From positions 1 to 37,288 of the forward strand of contig NZ_SKCD01000042.1 in the NCBI RefSeq assembly GCF_006542765.1: a stretch of DNA of 37,288 nt, in the 5' to 3' direction. Source of the stretch: Paenibacillus luteus. GTDB taxonomy: Bacteria > Bacillota > Bacilli > Paenibacillales > Paenibacillaceae. This document shows positions 8,866-17,328 of the stretch, piece by piece (position 1 is the stretch's first letter; every line of letters begins with the position of its first letter). The notes under the pieces were generated by a model, which saw only the letters and a program-made list of their open reading frames with translations, was not told the origin of the DNA and made no database searches. The position numbers and the translations under genes are program-made.

Positions 8866-9459
8866 ATGAATAAACATCAACGGCAAAGCCTGCAGACAAA
8901 ACAAAAACTCATTGAAGTATCCAAGGCTCTTTTTTCACAAAAAGGTTACAAAGCTACATCCATTGAAGATATAGCCGAAGCAACAGGCAATAGTAAGGGA
9001 AACATCTATTACCACTTTAGTAGTAAGGTAAAACTCTTTGAATGTATCCTTAAAAATTGGGAAATTGAATGGGACAAACGATGGGAAGAAAAAGTAGAGC
9101 AGTATCCATCACTAGAAGCGAAACTGATGGGTTTGGTCGAGCATCTGGTCGTTAATGATTTAAACCATCCTTTAACTAAAGCGACAGATGAATTTATTAA
9201 TACGGAATTAGTCAAAAGCGATATGGGCATTGATATTACCAATTACTATCTCGTTCATATTGCTGAGAACCAAGAGTTATTGGAAGAGGCTATGAGGAAC
9301 GGAGAAATCATAGAAGCCGATGCACAACAACTAGCCATTATTTTGGAAGCCATACTCATGGGCATACGAGAGACCCACCGTGTATATCCACAAAATGATC
9401 AACTTCAAACAGCATCTGCCGCGATTCAAATTTTCCTAAAAGGAATATCGGTACCATGA
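8866..9459 (+). CDS. TetR family repressor of the MATE pump
   Basis: Cytoplasmic repressor of 197 residues. The frame can begin at GTG 8851, overlapping the MATE stop, but AGAAGGTGA is well placed for ATG 8866 (MNKHQRQSL), which I prefer. The N-terminal helix-turn-helix reads TSIEDIAEATGNSKGNIYYH, a classical TetR motif, preceded by ALFSQKGYKA. The C-terminal ligand-binding part is helical and not assignable to a ligand. Being last in the pump operon, it likely represses the promoter palindrome at 7444-7461 and is released by a pump substrate. Confidence 0.9.
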   Translation: MNKHQRQSLQTKQKLIEVSKALFSQKGYKATSIEDIAEATGNSKGNIYYHFSSKVKLFECILKNWEIEWDKRWEEKVEQYPSLEAKLMGLVEHLVVNDLNHPLTKATDEFINTELVKSDMGIDITNYYLVHIAENQELLEEAMRNGEIIEADAQQLAIILEAILMGIRETHRVYPQNDQLQTASAAIQIFLKGISVP

Positions 9460-9588
9460 AATAAGGCAAACCTATATTGGTCAATTTTAAATAAGTATAT
9501 CGAAAAGTTCCTTAGTAAGGTAAATTGATAAGAAAAAGAAAGAAGATTTTTTACCACTTTTTTGGTTTGGGTGATGATATAAAAGTTT

Positions 9589-9714
9589 TCAGTTTAGCAA
9601 GCGCGATCTTAATTCATAAAAATAAACGTAAGCAAGGATGCCTATGATAAGCAGTGCAAACGTGACGATTACGCCCACACTTGTCATAATTTTAGTTTTG
9701 ATTGTTCTTCTCAT
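9589..9714 (-). pseudogene. Truncated YesM kinase N-terminus (41 codons)
   Basis: ATG 9714 to TGA 9589 encodes 41 residues: a basic start MRRTIKTKIMTSVG, then one membrane helix VIVTFALLIIGILAYVYFY, then a stop. The nearest GGAGG lies 17 bases upstream, too far to be a good site, and is inside the decayed YesN gene that precedes it. Position and shape match the first helix of a YesM-type kinase following its regulator. I read it as the surviving stub of that gene; a small membrane protein is possible but less likely. Confidence 0.5.
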
Positions 9715-9720
9715 TTCTCG

Positions 9721-10660
9721 CTACCACACTTCCTCCTTGTATTCCTGCGGGGTAAGTCCCGTCCACTATTTAAACACATTACTGAAATATTAGCTCGAAC
9801 GGTTCCTACCTTTTCCGCAACCTCGTATACCTTGTAATCTTCTTGTCGGAGGAGTATTTCACTTTCTCCATCCGGTACCAGATTATATAATCAGTCACCG
9901 TTCGGCCAACCTCCTCCTTAAATAAATGACGGATACGATCCCCGCTCAGCGATAATTCCCTTCCTATGGTTTCCGCCGTCAGTTCCTCGTTATAGCGGTT
10001 GTGGATGTAAAGAATAACTTTACGGACTTTTCCAGAAAAGAAATTCATTAAGACGGAATCAGAAAAAATGGCATCCAGCTGCTGAATCAACCATTGCTTG
10101 ATGCCCTTCAAGGTGTACCATAGCTCATTATCGGTGTTTCTTTTTGCTGACATTTCCAAATAAGAAGTCATTCCCCGGAAACCCGAAGCTGTTCGAGCAG
10201 CAAAACCAAAGCATAACAAGTCCTCTTGGGCAAATGCGGATGAAACCTTTCGTCCAGCTGGCGAAATACCTTTTCGACCCGGTTGCGGAGCGAATCGTGA
10301 TCAACGTTTCCACCTATGAATTTTAGGCATTCGAAATTTCTGCTGTGCTATAATCTGTTCTCTGCCTGTTCCAATCAGGAAAGGGGATAATCCCTCCAAT
10401 AGCCTGAATTACCCGGTGATATCGCTTGGTTTCCGGCATCCGTGGGGTGTCACGATAGATACGGTAGATTGACCCTGGCGTGCATTTTTCTGCAGCGCAG
10501 ATGCGGCATGGTGTACCTGTCTCCAACGGACATCCTTACTGGCCATGCGGGATACGACAAAAAAAATCGTCTATTTATCCGAAGAATGTTCAATTGTCTC
10601 GATATATATGAGTCCGAAATATTCCTTGTACTGTACCAAATTCCCCTATATTGGAAATGT
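9721..10660 (-). pseudogene. Decayed YesN-type response regulator
   Basis: On the minus strand, recognisable pieces of a YesN regulator occur in the right order but in different frames. Middle-domain pieces include TIFFVVSRMASKDVRW, ALQKNARQGQSTVSIV and YHRVIQAIGGIIPFPDWN. Then come LRNRVEKVFRQLDERFHPHL and an AraC domain, LTAETIGRELSLSGDRIRHL and VTDYIIWYRMEKVK. After a frameshift near 9870 it continues as LLRQEDYKVYEVAEKVG, then after another shift FSNVFK, a stop, WTGLTPQEYKEEVW and the final stop at 9721. At least four frame changes and two internal stops make it non-functional. The receiver domain is absent. Confidence 0.75.
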
Positions 10661-11071
10661 CGTAAACGCCTAATGGGATTCTTTGTGCTCTTATAGACCG
10701 TCTTCATAATGCGCAAAACCCAAACCCCGAGTTTAAGAGCATACTTCGGGATGTACTGGCCACGTTATGCCTCAATTGATGGAGAAATAAAGAGGAAGCT
10801 AATAAAAAAATAGTCAAAAGGGGTGTTTCAGATAGATTACCAGAATGGCAACATGATAATGAGCTGATATTTTCTTGGTCGACATCTTTTGCAGTAGTAA
10901 TTAACATTATAATCAAAAAAACCGTTGGTCTTTTATCGGAGACCAACGGTTAATTATCTAATCTTTTTCATGAAGCAACTCAACAACCAACACAATGTTA
11001 ATGTACAAATAAAAGCTGTAGTTTTTGGTTTAATAGTGGATTAATATCACTTTGTGAACAACAAACAAATA
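10661..11071. other. Intergenic region with terminator
   Basis: Contains the terminator at 10913-10952. On the plus strand, about 10694-10778, the open stretch LHNAQNPNPEFKSILRDVLA looks coding-like but lacks a start and ends at a stop; I do not recognise it. Otherwise nothing was seen. Confidence 0.3.
10913..10952 (-). terminator. Rho-independent terminator of the VOC genes
   Basis: AACCGTTGGTC and GACCAACGGTT form a perfect 11-bp stem with a 9-base loop region. On the minus strand it is followed by seven T. It lies about 120 bases after the stop of the VOC gene at 11072. Confidence 0.85.
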
Positions 11072-11509
11072 TTACTGTTTCATTATCTGAATCTCCATAC
11101 CCCACGATGTTGTAATATAGAAAAAACCGAGTGGACTTATTTCCCTAACTTTTATACCAGCTTGTTCTTTAAAATACATCAATGCCTCTTCTAAATTCGT
11201 TACTGTAATTGCCAGATGAGCTGCCCCGATATCATTGGGTGCTAGTTGAATATTCTGTTGGTCCGGCGTCGACCACTGTACCAGTTCAATTTTTCTACCT
11301 CCGTATTGCAAAAATGCTGCCCCTTCTACTACTGAATTCTCATGAACACCAAAGTACCTCTTAAAACTATCATCTTCCGCCTGCATCCGACCCGGCTGGA
11401 ACAAGACTTCAAAACCCAAAATATTAGTGAAGAAATCAATGGCTACTTGGATATTGGGTACTACAAAACCCGAGTGTTCTATTGTGCCTTGAAAAATTAC
11501 GTTTTTCAT
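11072..11509 (-). CDS. VOC family protein (glyoxalase/bleomycin-resistance fold)
   Basis: Small cytoplasmic protein of 145 residues with two beta-alpha-beta-beta-beta units. ATG 11509 follows AAGGGGG. The first unit begins GTIEHSGFVVPNIQVAIDFF and the second GAAHLAITVTNLEEALMYF. The likely metal ligands are the His in IEHSG, the His in GAAHL and the Glu in WGMEIQIM, the usual H-H-E pattern. Relatives include glyoxalase I, fosfomycin and bleomycin resistance proteins and dioxygenases, so the reaction is not assignable. It is on the same strand as the second VOC gene 230 bases upstream and may share its promoter. Confidence 0.85.
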   Translation of the reverse strand: MKNVIFQGTIEHSGFVVPNIQVAIDFFTNILGFEVLFQPGRMQAEDDSFKRYFGVHENSVVEGAAFLQYGGRKIELVQWSTPDQQNIQLAPNDIGAAHLAITVTNLEEALMYFKEQAGIKVREISPLGFFYITTSWGMEIQIMKQ

Positions 11510-11739
11510 ATCCCTAAACCCCCTTAATACTTTATGGAAATAAACGTTTTTTTAAGTGATAATTACTTCTCACATAGTTACAATTTAAACTAAATATTAA
11601 AACAATTACTAATTCAGATTATATGAATGTCTTTCAAATGATACCCTCTTCTGGATTTTTTATTCTCCGTATATAAGGTAAATTTCATATTCGATTCAAA
11701 TCGTATTTATTATCTATAATAAATTGTTAACCGTAACAA

Positions 11740-12354
11740 TTAAGATAAAACAAGTGGATCAACTGGCTTTAATGGGGAAAACTCTCCTGCATATGCCCGA
11801 TGGTGAATTTCTGCTGCAGTAGCACCTAACTGTCTTGCTTCAACTAAATTTCCAGGTATAATAATATTCCCATTTGGATTAGCAGCAAACTGAGGAGATG
11901 ATTTCATAAATTCTGTAGACATCTCCCAGTCTACAAAAGTGTCCGTATTTAATTCAACTATATTTTGATCCGGATCTCTGTAGTAAAAGGCAATACTGGC
12001 TCCGTGATCATTTGAAATGACAGGTTCAATTCCAATTTCCGACAAGCGAACATAAGAATCTAACAAATCATCTAATGTTTCATATTCATATGCAACATGA
12101 TGGATTTTAGTATGAACATATTTTTGATCATCATCCTTCAAACCTGGAATATAGATTATCCCAATGCGGTGATTTGCATTGTCATTAGTAAGCCAAGAAG
12201 CTTTTATACCGGTGCCACTTCCGGTTGGATCTAATGATTGGAATGTTGGAGACATACCAAGTACCTTTTCGTACCAATTTTTCATTTCCTCAAATCGAGT
12301 AGTCGTAAGACCATAATGATGCAATTTAGGACGAATGATTTCTTTATTGTCCAT
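11740..12354 (-). CDS. VOC family protein, extradiol-dioxygenase-like
   Basis: Protein of 204 residues starting at ATG 12354 after GAGGTG. Two VOC modules are visible, with the metal-ligand pattern His13 (LHHYGLTTT), His86 (TKIHHVAYEYE) and Glu134 (QNIVELNTD). The block YYRDPDQNIVELNTD resembles the C-terminal part of biphenyl-diol and catechol 2,3-dioxygenases, so a ring-cleaving or related dioxygenase is a reasonable guess. The protein is shorter than the usual 290-300 residues of two-domain extradiol enzymes. It is divergent from a TetR gene 176 bases away, which probably controls it. Confidence 0.82.
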   Translation of the reverse strand: MDNKEIIRPKLHHYGLTTTRFEEMKNWYEKVLGMSPTFQSLDPTGSGTGIKASWLTNDNANHRIGIIYIPGLKDDDQKYVHTKIHHVAYEYETLDDLLDSYVRLSEIGIEPVISNDHGASIAFYYRDPDQNIVELNTDTFVDWEMSTEFMKSSPQFAANPNGNIIIPGNLVEARQLGATAAEIHHRAYAGEFSPLKPVDPLVLS

Positions 12355-12394
12355 TGATTAATTCACCTCTTCCCTTAAAAATAAATATACACCG

Positions 12395-12482
12395 TGTTGA
12401 TTAATAATCATAGTATTCATTATAATGAAATTACCTAAGATTACAATAATCAAAGAATCGTTAAAATGTTGATTAATCATCA
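12395..12482. promoter_or_regulatory. Divergent promoter with paired operator-like repeats
   Basis: TGTTGATTAATAATCA (12395-12410) and TGTTGATTAATCATCA (12467-12482) are near-identical; the second holds the perfect palindrome TGATTAATCA. Between them ATTATAAT (12419-12426) gives a TATAAT on either strand. TTGATT lies 18 bases upstream on plus and TTGTAA 18 bases upstream on minus. This fits two divergent promoters flanked by two binding sites, probably for the TetR protein encoded at 12531. Confidence 0.55.
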
Positions 12483-12530
12483 GTAATACCTCAATGAGTT
12501 CATAAAAATAAAAGAAAGAAGGATAGAATC

Positions 12531-13133
12531 ATGGAATCTAAAGTTGATCGTAGAAAAATTCGCACAAAAAATCTTCTTCGGAGAGCTCTTATTGAGTTAA
12601 TCGAAGAAAATGGTGTGGAAGCTATTACAGTTAGTGACATAACAAAAAAAGCAGATATTAACAGAGGAACATTTTATTTGCATTATCGAGATGTAAGTGA
12701 TCTTTTAGAACAAAATAAACATGAAATCTTGGAGGGACTCAAAGATATTATTGTTAATCTTAATCTACCAGACCTATTGGTCTACGCTTCAAAAGATGAG
12801 CCTTACCCAACAATTATAAAGGTATTCGAATATTTCACCGTGCATACTGAGTTTTTTAAGGTAATTTTAGGGCCGAAGGGAGACCCTTCCTATTCTGATC
12901 AAATCAAAACTTTCATGAAAAATCAATTAATGAATAAAATCCCAGAATGGCAACCAGAGGAAAGTAAAATTATTGTGCCCCCTGGTTACTTAATAGCATT
13001 TATAACTTCAGCCAATTTGGGTATATTGCAACATTGGTTCGAAACAGGATTGAAGGAGTCTCCGGAGGAACTTGCATTAATAATTACTCGTATGATAAGT
13101 AAAGGCGTTCTCAATACAACTGGATTACTGTAA
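12531..13133 (+). CDS. TetR family regulator
   Basis: Cytoplasmic regulator of 200 residues; ATG 12531 follows AAGAAGG. The N-terminal DNA-binding domain contains ITVSDITKKADINRGTFYLH followed by YRDVSDLLEQ, a form typical of the TetR subgroup with a DhaS/TetR_C_8-like C-terminal domain. The C-terminal half (YTVHTEFFKVILGPKGDPSY type and PPGYLIAFITSANLGILQHW) fits that subgroup. The ligand is unknown. It is transcribed away from the VOC genes and the space between holds paired repeats, so it likely controls both directions. Confidence 0.9.
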   Translation: MESKVDRRKIRTKNLLRRALIELIEENGVEAITVSDITKKADINRGTFYLHYRDVSDLLEQNKHEILEGLKDIIVNLNLPDLLVYASKDEPYPTIIKVFEYFTVHTEFFKVILGPKGDPSYSDQIKTFMKNQLMNKIPEWQPEESKIIVPPGYLIAFITSANLGILQHWFETGLKESPEELALIITRMISKGVLNTTGLL

Positions 13134-13170
13134 TAGTGCTACACAGAAAATAGCGAAAAATGTTCATTCA

Positions 13171-13204
13171 TGCTTCGCTTTCAATATACATTAGAAGCGA
13201 AGCA
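13171..13204. terminator. Stem-loop downstream of TetR gene
   Basis: TGCTTCGCTT (13171-13180) pairs perfectly with AAGCGAAGCA (13195-13204) over a 14-base loop, 38 bases after the TetR stop. There is no T-run, so it may be a weak terminator or RNA-stabilising structure. Confidence 0.4.
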
Positions 13205-13276
13205 AGACACGGGCGTGGAAGAATTTTACTGTGTATCAAATCACTCTAATTCAATTCCAAAACTCCATTCAGTACA

Positions 13277-13301
13277 AAGACCCCTTTATTCGGGGGGTCT
13301 T
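13277..13301. terminator. Second stem-loop downstream of TetR gene
   Basis: AAGACCCC pairs with GGGGTCTT around a 9-base loop. The T-tract is short on both strands. It could back up the hairpin at 13171. Confidence 0.4.
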
Positions 13302-13760
13302 AAACTGTTATTGCGAGAAGTTCGCCGCGGCACCTGCTCCAGCTATAATCATATCGAGGGAGTTTCATCCCTACGATTTGCCCCGTCAATCTCTCACAAA
13401 TTAGTGAGGTAAGTAGCACTGGATGAACTTTGAGCCAATATGAAACGGACAAGCTGAGATAAGAGGCGTACAAGAGCACAACAAGCGGTATAAGTGTATT
13501 AATGAGCTGTCTTACACTCGACTTCAAATCCGTTTTTCCAAATGGGAGCTACTTCCTTTTTTAATAACTGAGCTTGCTTCGGCTTATTTCCCCCTAAATC
13601 GTGACGCTTAAGCTGACTGTGTGCCCTCATGCCTACTGTTCTGAACTAATTGTAAAGAAAAAAATCATGAGAAATCATAAACATCATAATGGGCAGCATG
13701 ACATATTTCATATACGTTGGAGAAGAGCCTCTCCTCTGTTTTGATTATCCAAATGATTCA

Positions 13761-13790
13761 TTGACGATTTTTCAACTAAAGGTTTAAAAT
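13761..13790 (+). promoter_or_regulatory. SigA-type promoter of the second sugar system
   Basis: TTGACG at 13761-13766 and TAAAAT at 13785-13790 are separated by 18 bases; both match five of six consensus positions. They lie about 55 bases before the kinase ATG. Confidence 0.6.
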
Positions 13791-13842
13791 AAAGCCCAAA
13801 CTATCCGCTGAATATTAGCAAGCTCACAAGGAGGTATCATTA

Positions 13843-15603
13843 ATGAATTGGTTCAAGCAAAAAAGGCTTCAGCCAACTCTTGTCATCCTGCTCAGCTCCC
13901 TTATTCTTATGCTCATGCTTGTAGAGGGCATCGTTCTCTATTCTTCAACTTCTGATCTGCTGTCCGAGAAAGTAAGCGAAGCCTCACTCAGGGAGCTCGA
14001 GCAGCTTAACAACGGTCTGGAGCAGCATATGCGAACCATTAGATCCGCCGCGCTTTCCATAGCCATTAACCCGGATATCATCCAGATGCTTTCCCATAGT
14101 GCAGAGCTTGATGCCTACACCCAGCTTCGCAATAACGAATATGCTACCCGGATTTTGTCCAACCTTACGAATTCACGCAATGATATTACCGAATCTTATA
14201 TTATTACAGATCGCATGAATATATATAACTATTCGAATCCTAACGGCTTGTACAATAAAGAACGAGCCATTACACAAGCTTTCTGGGACAACATGAAGAG
14301 AGAGAATGATGGCTTTATTCCGCCCAGAGACAACGATATACGGACAGACGGCTCGGGAGGAAAGATCATCACTTATTTCCGTAAGCTATCGATGTCAAAT
14401 GGGACAGAGCTTGGCTACATGTGTATTAATGTAAATGCCGACCGATTCTTATCCTCATTGTCTGTCCATTTTCCTGAAGCGAGCAATCGGCTCTACATTG
14501 TCGATAGCCAGGCAGTCATGTTCGCGCTCGACGGGACAGACCGTGCGGATGCGTTCTCCTCTACTCTGCGAGAATCAGCCGCTCTGAAAGACAACGGCTA
14601 TGAACGGCTGAACAGAGATGGAAAAGATTATTTGGGTGTCTATACGAGTCTGAATGCATTTGGCTGGAGGATTGTAGAAATTAGCCCTTATGAGGAAGTG
14701 ACGGATGGCATCAGCACAGTATTTAACAGCCTGCTCTTTGTACTAATCAGCTGTTTGATTGTAGCGGTCATAGCCGCTCTCTACTTTGCACGAAGCTTCA
14801 CCTTACCGATCAAACGTCTCATCAACCAAATGAAAAAAGTTGGGCAGGGTGACTTCAACATTGAGCTGGACACGTCCTATTTCAATGAAATCGGCGAATT
14901 GAACCACCGCTTTATGCTGATGTCCCATCGAATAGAACAGCTAATGAGCAATATTGAACAGGAGCAGCAGCAAATGCGGCGGGCAGAGCTAAAGACGCTG
15001 CAGTCCCAAATCAATCCCCATTTTCTCTACAATACTCTTGATGCCATAAACTGGATGGCCATTAAACTTAAAGCGCATGATATTAGCAGAATGGCTTCGA
15101 ATTTAGGCAGCTACTTCAGGCTTAGCCTTAACAAAGGCCGCGAGCTCACAACAATTCAGGCAGAGGTTGAGCATCTGCATGCCTATATCGAAATTATGTA
15201 TTATCGCTATAGCGGACGCTTCGACTTTCAAGAGCAAATTGAACCAGAAATTCTCGATTGTATGATTCCCAAAATAGTATTGCAGCCGCTCGTCGAAAAT
15301 TGCTTCGTACACGGTCTGGCAGATCGCAAGGGGGCTGGCTTAATTCGCTTAACTGGCCGAATAGACAATGATGATCTACTATTCACGGTAACAGACGACG
15401 GTGCTGGCGCAAATGCGAAGGCGTTAAATATAGCGCTCCAGCAGCATATCGATACAAAGGCAGGCTACGGCATACACAATGTTAACCAGCGCATTCAACT
15501 GCGCTATGGGACAAGATATGGACTATTCTATGAACCTGTATTGCAGGGAACAAACGTGATTCTAAGGCTGCCTTACAACAGGGCGATGACTGAGGAGGAT
15601 TAA
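13843..15603 (+). CDS. Sensor histidine kinase, YesM type
   Basis: Membrane sensor kinase of 586 residues. ATG 13843 follows AGGAGG. The first membrane helix spans about 13-33, and an extracellular dCache-like sensor region runs to about 290. The second helix is about 293-316, then HAMP (SFTLPIKRLINQMKKVGQGD). The H-box SQINPHFLYNTLDAINWM carries His393. The ATPase domain shows LQPLVENCFVHGL, VTDDGAGA and GYGIHNVNQRIQLRYG. It is followed after 2 bases by its regulator. The signal is probably an extracellular sugar or the loaded binding protein. Confidence 0.94.
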   Translation: MNWFKQKRLQPTLVILLSSLILMLMLVEGIVLYSSTSDLLSEKVSEASLRELEQLNNGLEQHMRTIRSAALSIAINPDIIQMLSHSAELDAYTQLRNNEYATRILSNLTNSRNDITESYIITDRMNIYNYSNPNGLYNKERAITQAFWDNMKRENDGFIPPRDNDIRTDGSGGKIITYFRKLSMSNGTELGYMCINVNADRFLSSLSVHFPEASNRLYIVDSQAVMFALDGTDRADAFSSTLRESAALKDNGYERLNRDGKDYLGVYTSLNAFGWRIVEISPYEEVTDGISTVFNSLLFVLISCLIVAVIAALYFARSFTLPIKRLINQMKKVGQGDFNIELDTSYFNEIGELNHRFMLMSHRIEQLMSNIEQEQQQMRRAELKTLQSQINPHFLYNTLDAINWMAIKLKAHDISRMASNLGSYFRLSLNKGRELTTIQAEVEHLHAYIEIMYYRYSGRFDFQEQIEPEILDCMIPKIVLQPLVENCFVHGLADRKGAGLIRLTGRIDNDDLLFTVTDDGAGANAKALNIALQQHIDTKAGYGIHNVNQRIQLRYGTRYGLFYEPVLQGTNVILRLPYNRAMTEED

Positions 15604-15605
15604 TC

Positions 15606-17198
15606 ATGCTAAACGTATTAATTGTCGATGATGAGGATTTTGTATTGGAGGGGTTAAAGCAAGCGATTGAGTGGGAGCGCTTCGGAATGTTTGTATACGG
15701 CGAAGCGAATAACGGTCAAGAGGCACTAACCTTTGTCGATCAATTCCCAGGACATATTGATGTTGTCATTACAGATATAAAAATGCCAATTATGGACGGC
15801 TTCGGCTTGATCAAAGGACTTACCGAACGGAAAGTGTCATGCAAAATGATTGTGCTTACCGGTCATGAGGAATTTGAATTTGCCAAACAGGCCATCCATT
15901 ATCGAGTATTCGATTATTTGATGAAACCTGTTGTATTGGAGCGTATCGAGGAATCGTTATACCGGCTCTCCCAAGAATGCCAGCTCGAAGCAGAGCAGAA
16001 AAAGCGCTCGGAGGAGCTGGAAACTCAAATCAAGCTTAGCCAGCCTATGCTTGAGGAGCAATATTACCGGAATCTCATACAGGGAATTTACGACCAGGAG
16101 CTGCAATTCAAACTTGGGCATTCGCTTGAGGCGGCAAGCTATCAGGCGATTATCGCCCATCGAGATAAGACCTTGCCTAATCAGCATGCCGCGACGGATG
16201 CAACAAATGAGCAAATGGTGTTCATAAGAATTAGAGCTTGCATGAATAAGCAAATGTCAGACAACTACCGAATAATCTCGCTCATGAACGGAAGCTCAGA
16301 AATGGTGCTGCTTATGCTTTATGACAGCAAGGTCAAGGAAAACAGCTTAAGACAAATGCTGGCTGATGTGCAAACAACAATGGCAAGTATGGGAGATACA
16401 ACTGTTACTTTCGCGCTCGGTGGCGAATATAGAGATTTAACCAAACTCGCTCAATCTTACCGGGAAGCGCAAGAAGCGCTCCGGCATAAGCTTGTCACTG
16501 GTCATAGCAGTATTATTGGTTTCAATCAGTGGCGAACACGCCCCTCTGGGTTAAACGAGCATTTTCGTGAAGCCAAACAAGCTTTGACAGATGCAGTCCA
16601 TTTAGGGTCCACGCAGCGTGTGTCAACACAGTTAACGGACATTTATTCACAGCTCATTCAAGAAGCTACCTACCCTATCGAGGAAATTCGGGTATTTGCA
16701 ATGGAATTAGCGCTCATGATTACCAGCATTGTGATTGAGAAGGGCGATAAGCCGGAAGAGATATGGCCGGATAAACCGAGCCTGCCAGGCTATATCAGTC
16801 AACTTGAGACGTTGCAGGATATTTTTACCATCCTTAGCAAAAACTATAAACAGGCAATTAAATACTTTGAGTTGAAGGGCGATGCCCGAAATCGTCAAAC
16901 GATTACTTTTCTAATCGATTATATTAACAAGAATCTGAACATGGAAATCAAACTTGACGATCTGGCCCAGAAAGTTTACCTTACGCCCAATTATCTTGGT
17001 TATCTGTTCAAGGAAACGATGGGCGTCAGTTTTACCGAGTATATAACGGGCAGACGTATGGAGCACGCCAAGAAGCTGCTTGCTGAACCGGGCAGCAGGG
17101 TAAATGAGGTCGCTTTGAAGATAGGCTACAAAAATCCTCACTATTTCAGCAAAGTTTTTAAGGAGCAAACCGGACTCCGACCCTCGGATTATAAATAG
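15606..17198 (+). CDS. Response regulator, YesN type (REC + AraC)
   Basis: DNA-binding regulator of 530 residues, the full-length YesN architecture. ATG 15606 follows GAGGAGG, which lies inside the end of the kinase gene. The receiver domain has D8/D9, phospho-acceptor D57 in VVITDIKMP and the Lys in DYLMKPV. Next comes a coiled segment rich in Glu (about 118-140), then a central domain. The AraC pair sits in the last 100 residues (LDDLAQKVYLTPNYLGYLFK and VNEVALKIGYKNPHYFSKVF). It should activate the binding protein and permease genes that follow. Confidence 0.94.
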   Translation: MLNVLIVDDEDFVLEGLKQAIEWERFGMFVYGEANNGQEALTFVDQFPGHIDVVITDIKMPIMDGFGLIKGLTERKVSCKMIVLTGHEEFEFAKQAIHYRVFDYLMKPVVLERIEESLYRLSQECQLEAEQKKRSEELETQIKLSQPMLEEQYYRNLIQGIYDQELQFKLGHSLEAASYQAIIAHRDKTLPNQHAATDATNEQMVFIRIRACMNKQMSDNYRIISLMNGSSEMVLLMLYDSKVKENSLRQMLADVQTTMASMGDTTVTFALGGEYRDLTKLAQSYREAQEALRHKLVTGHSSIIGFNQWRTRPSGLNEHFREAKQALTDAVHLGSTQRVSTQLTDIYSQLIQEATYPIEEIRVFAMELALMITSIVIEKGDKPEEIWPDKPSLPGYISQLETLQDIFTILSKNYKQAIKYFELKGDARNRQTITFLIDYINKNLNMEIKLDDLAQKVYLTPNYLGYLFKETMGVSFTEYITGRRMEHAKKLLAEPGSRVNEVALKIGYKNPHYFSKVFKEQTGLRPSDYK

Positions 17199-17328
17199 AC
17201 AGATTTATTAGGCTTTTACTTTCGTTGAATTGTGTATATTATCGTTGATTGGGTATCTACTTCGTGAAACCGCTATCTTCTATACTTACGAATGTAAGCC
17301 ATTACAAAAAGACGGAGGGTGTCATTCA

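Larger units (their letters stand above)
13134..13760. other. Intergenic region with two hairpins
   Basis: About 630 bases. Two stem-loops lie after the TetR gene. On the minus strand, TTG 13527 to 13300 is open for 75 codons with a hydrophobic start (INTLIPLVVLLYASYLSLS), but there is no convincing ribosome binding site and no recognised family. I treat it as a possible remnant, not a gene. Confidence 0.3.

Noticed and set aside
13300..13527. A 75-codon minus-strand open frame with a hydrophobic start
   Set aside because: TTG start without a clear ribosome binding site, no recognised family, and it ends close to a stem-loop; kept only as a possible remnant.
17265..17278. A cre-like sequence upstream of the second binding protein
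   Set aside because: Two mismatches at conserved positions of the cre consensus make it too weak to call.
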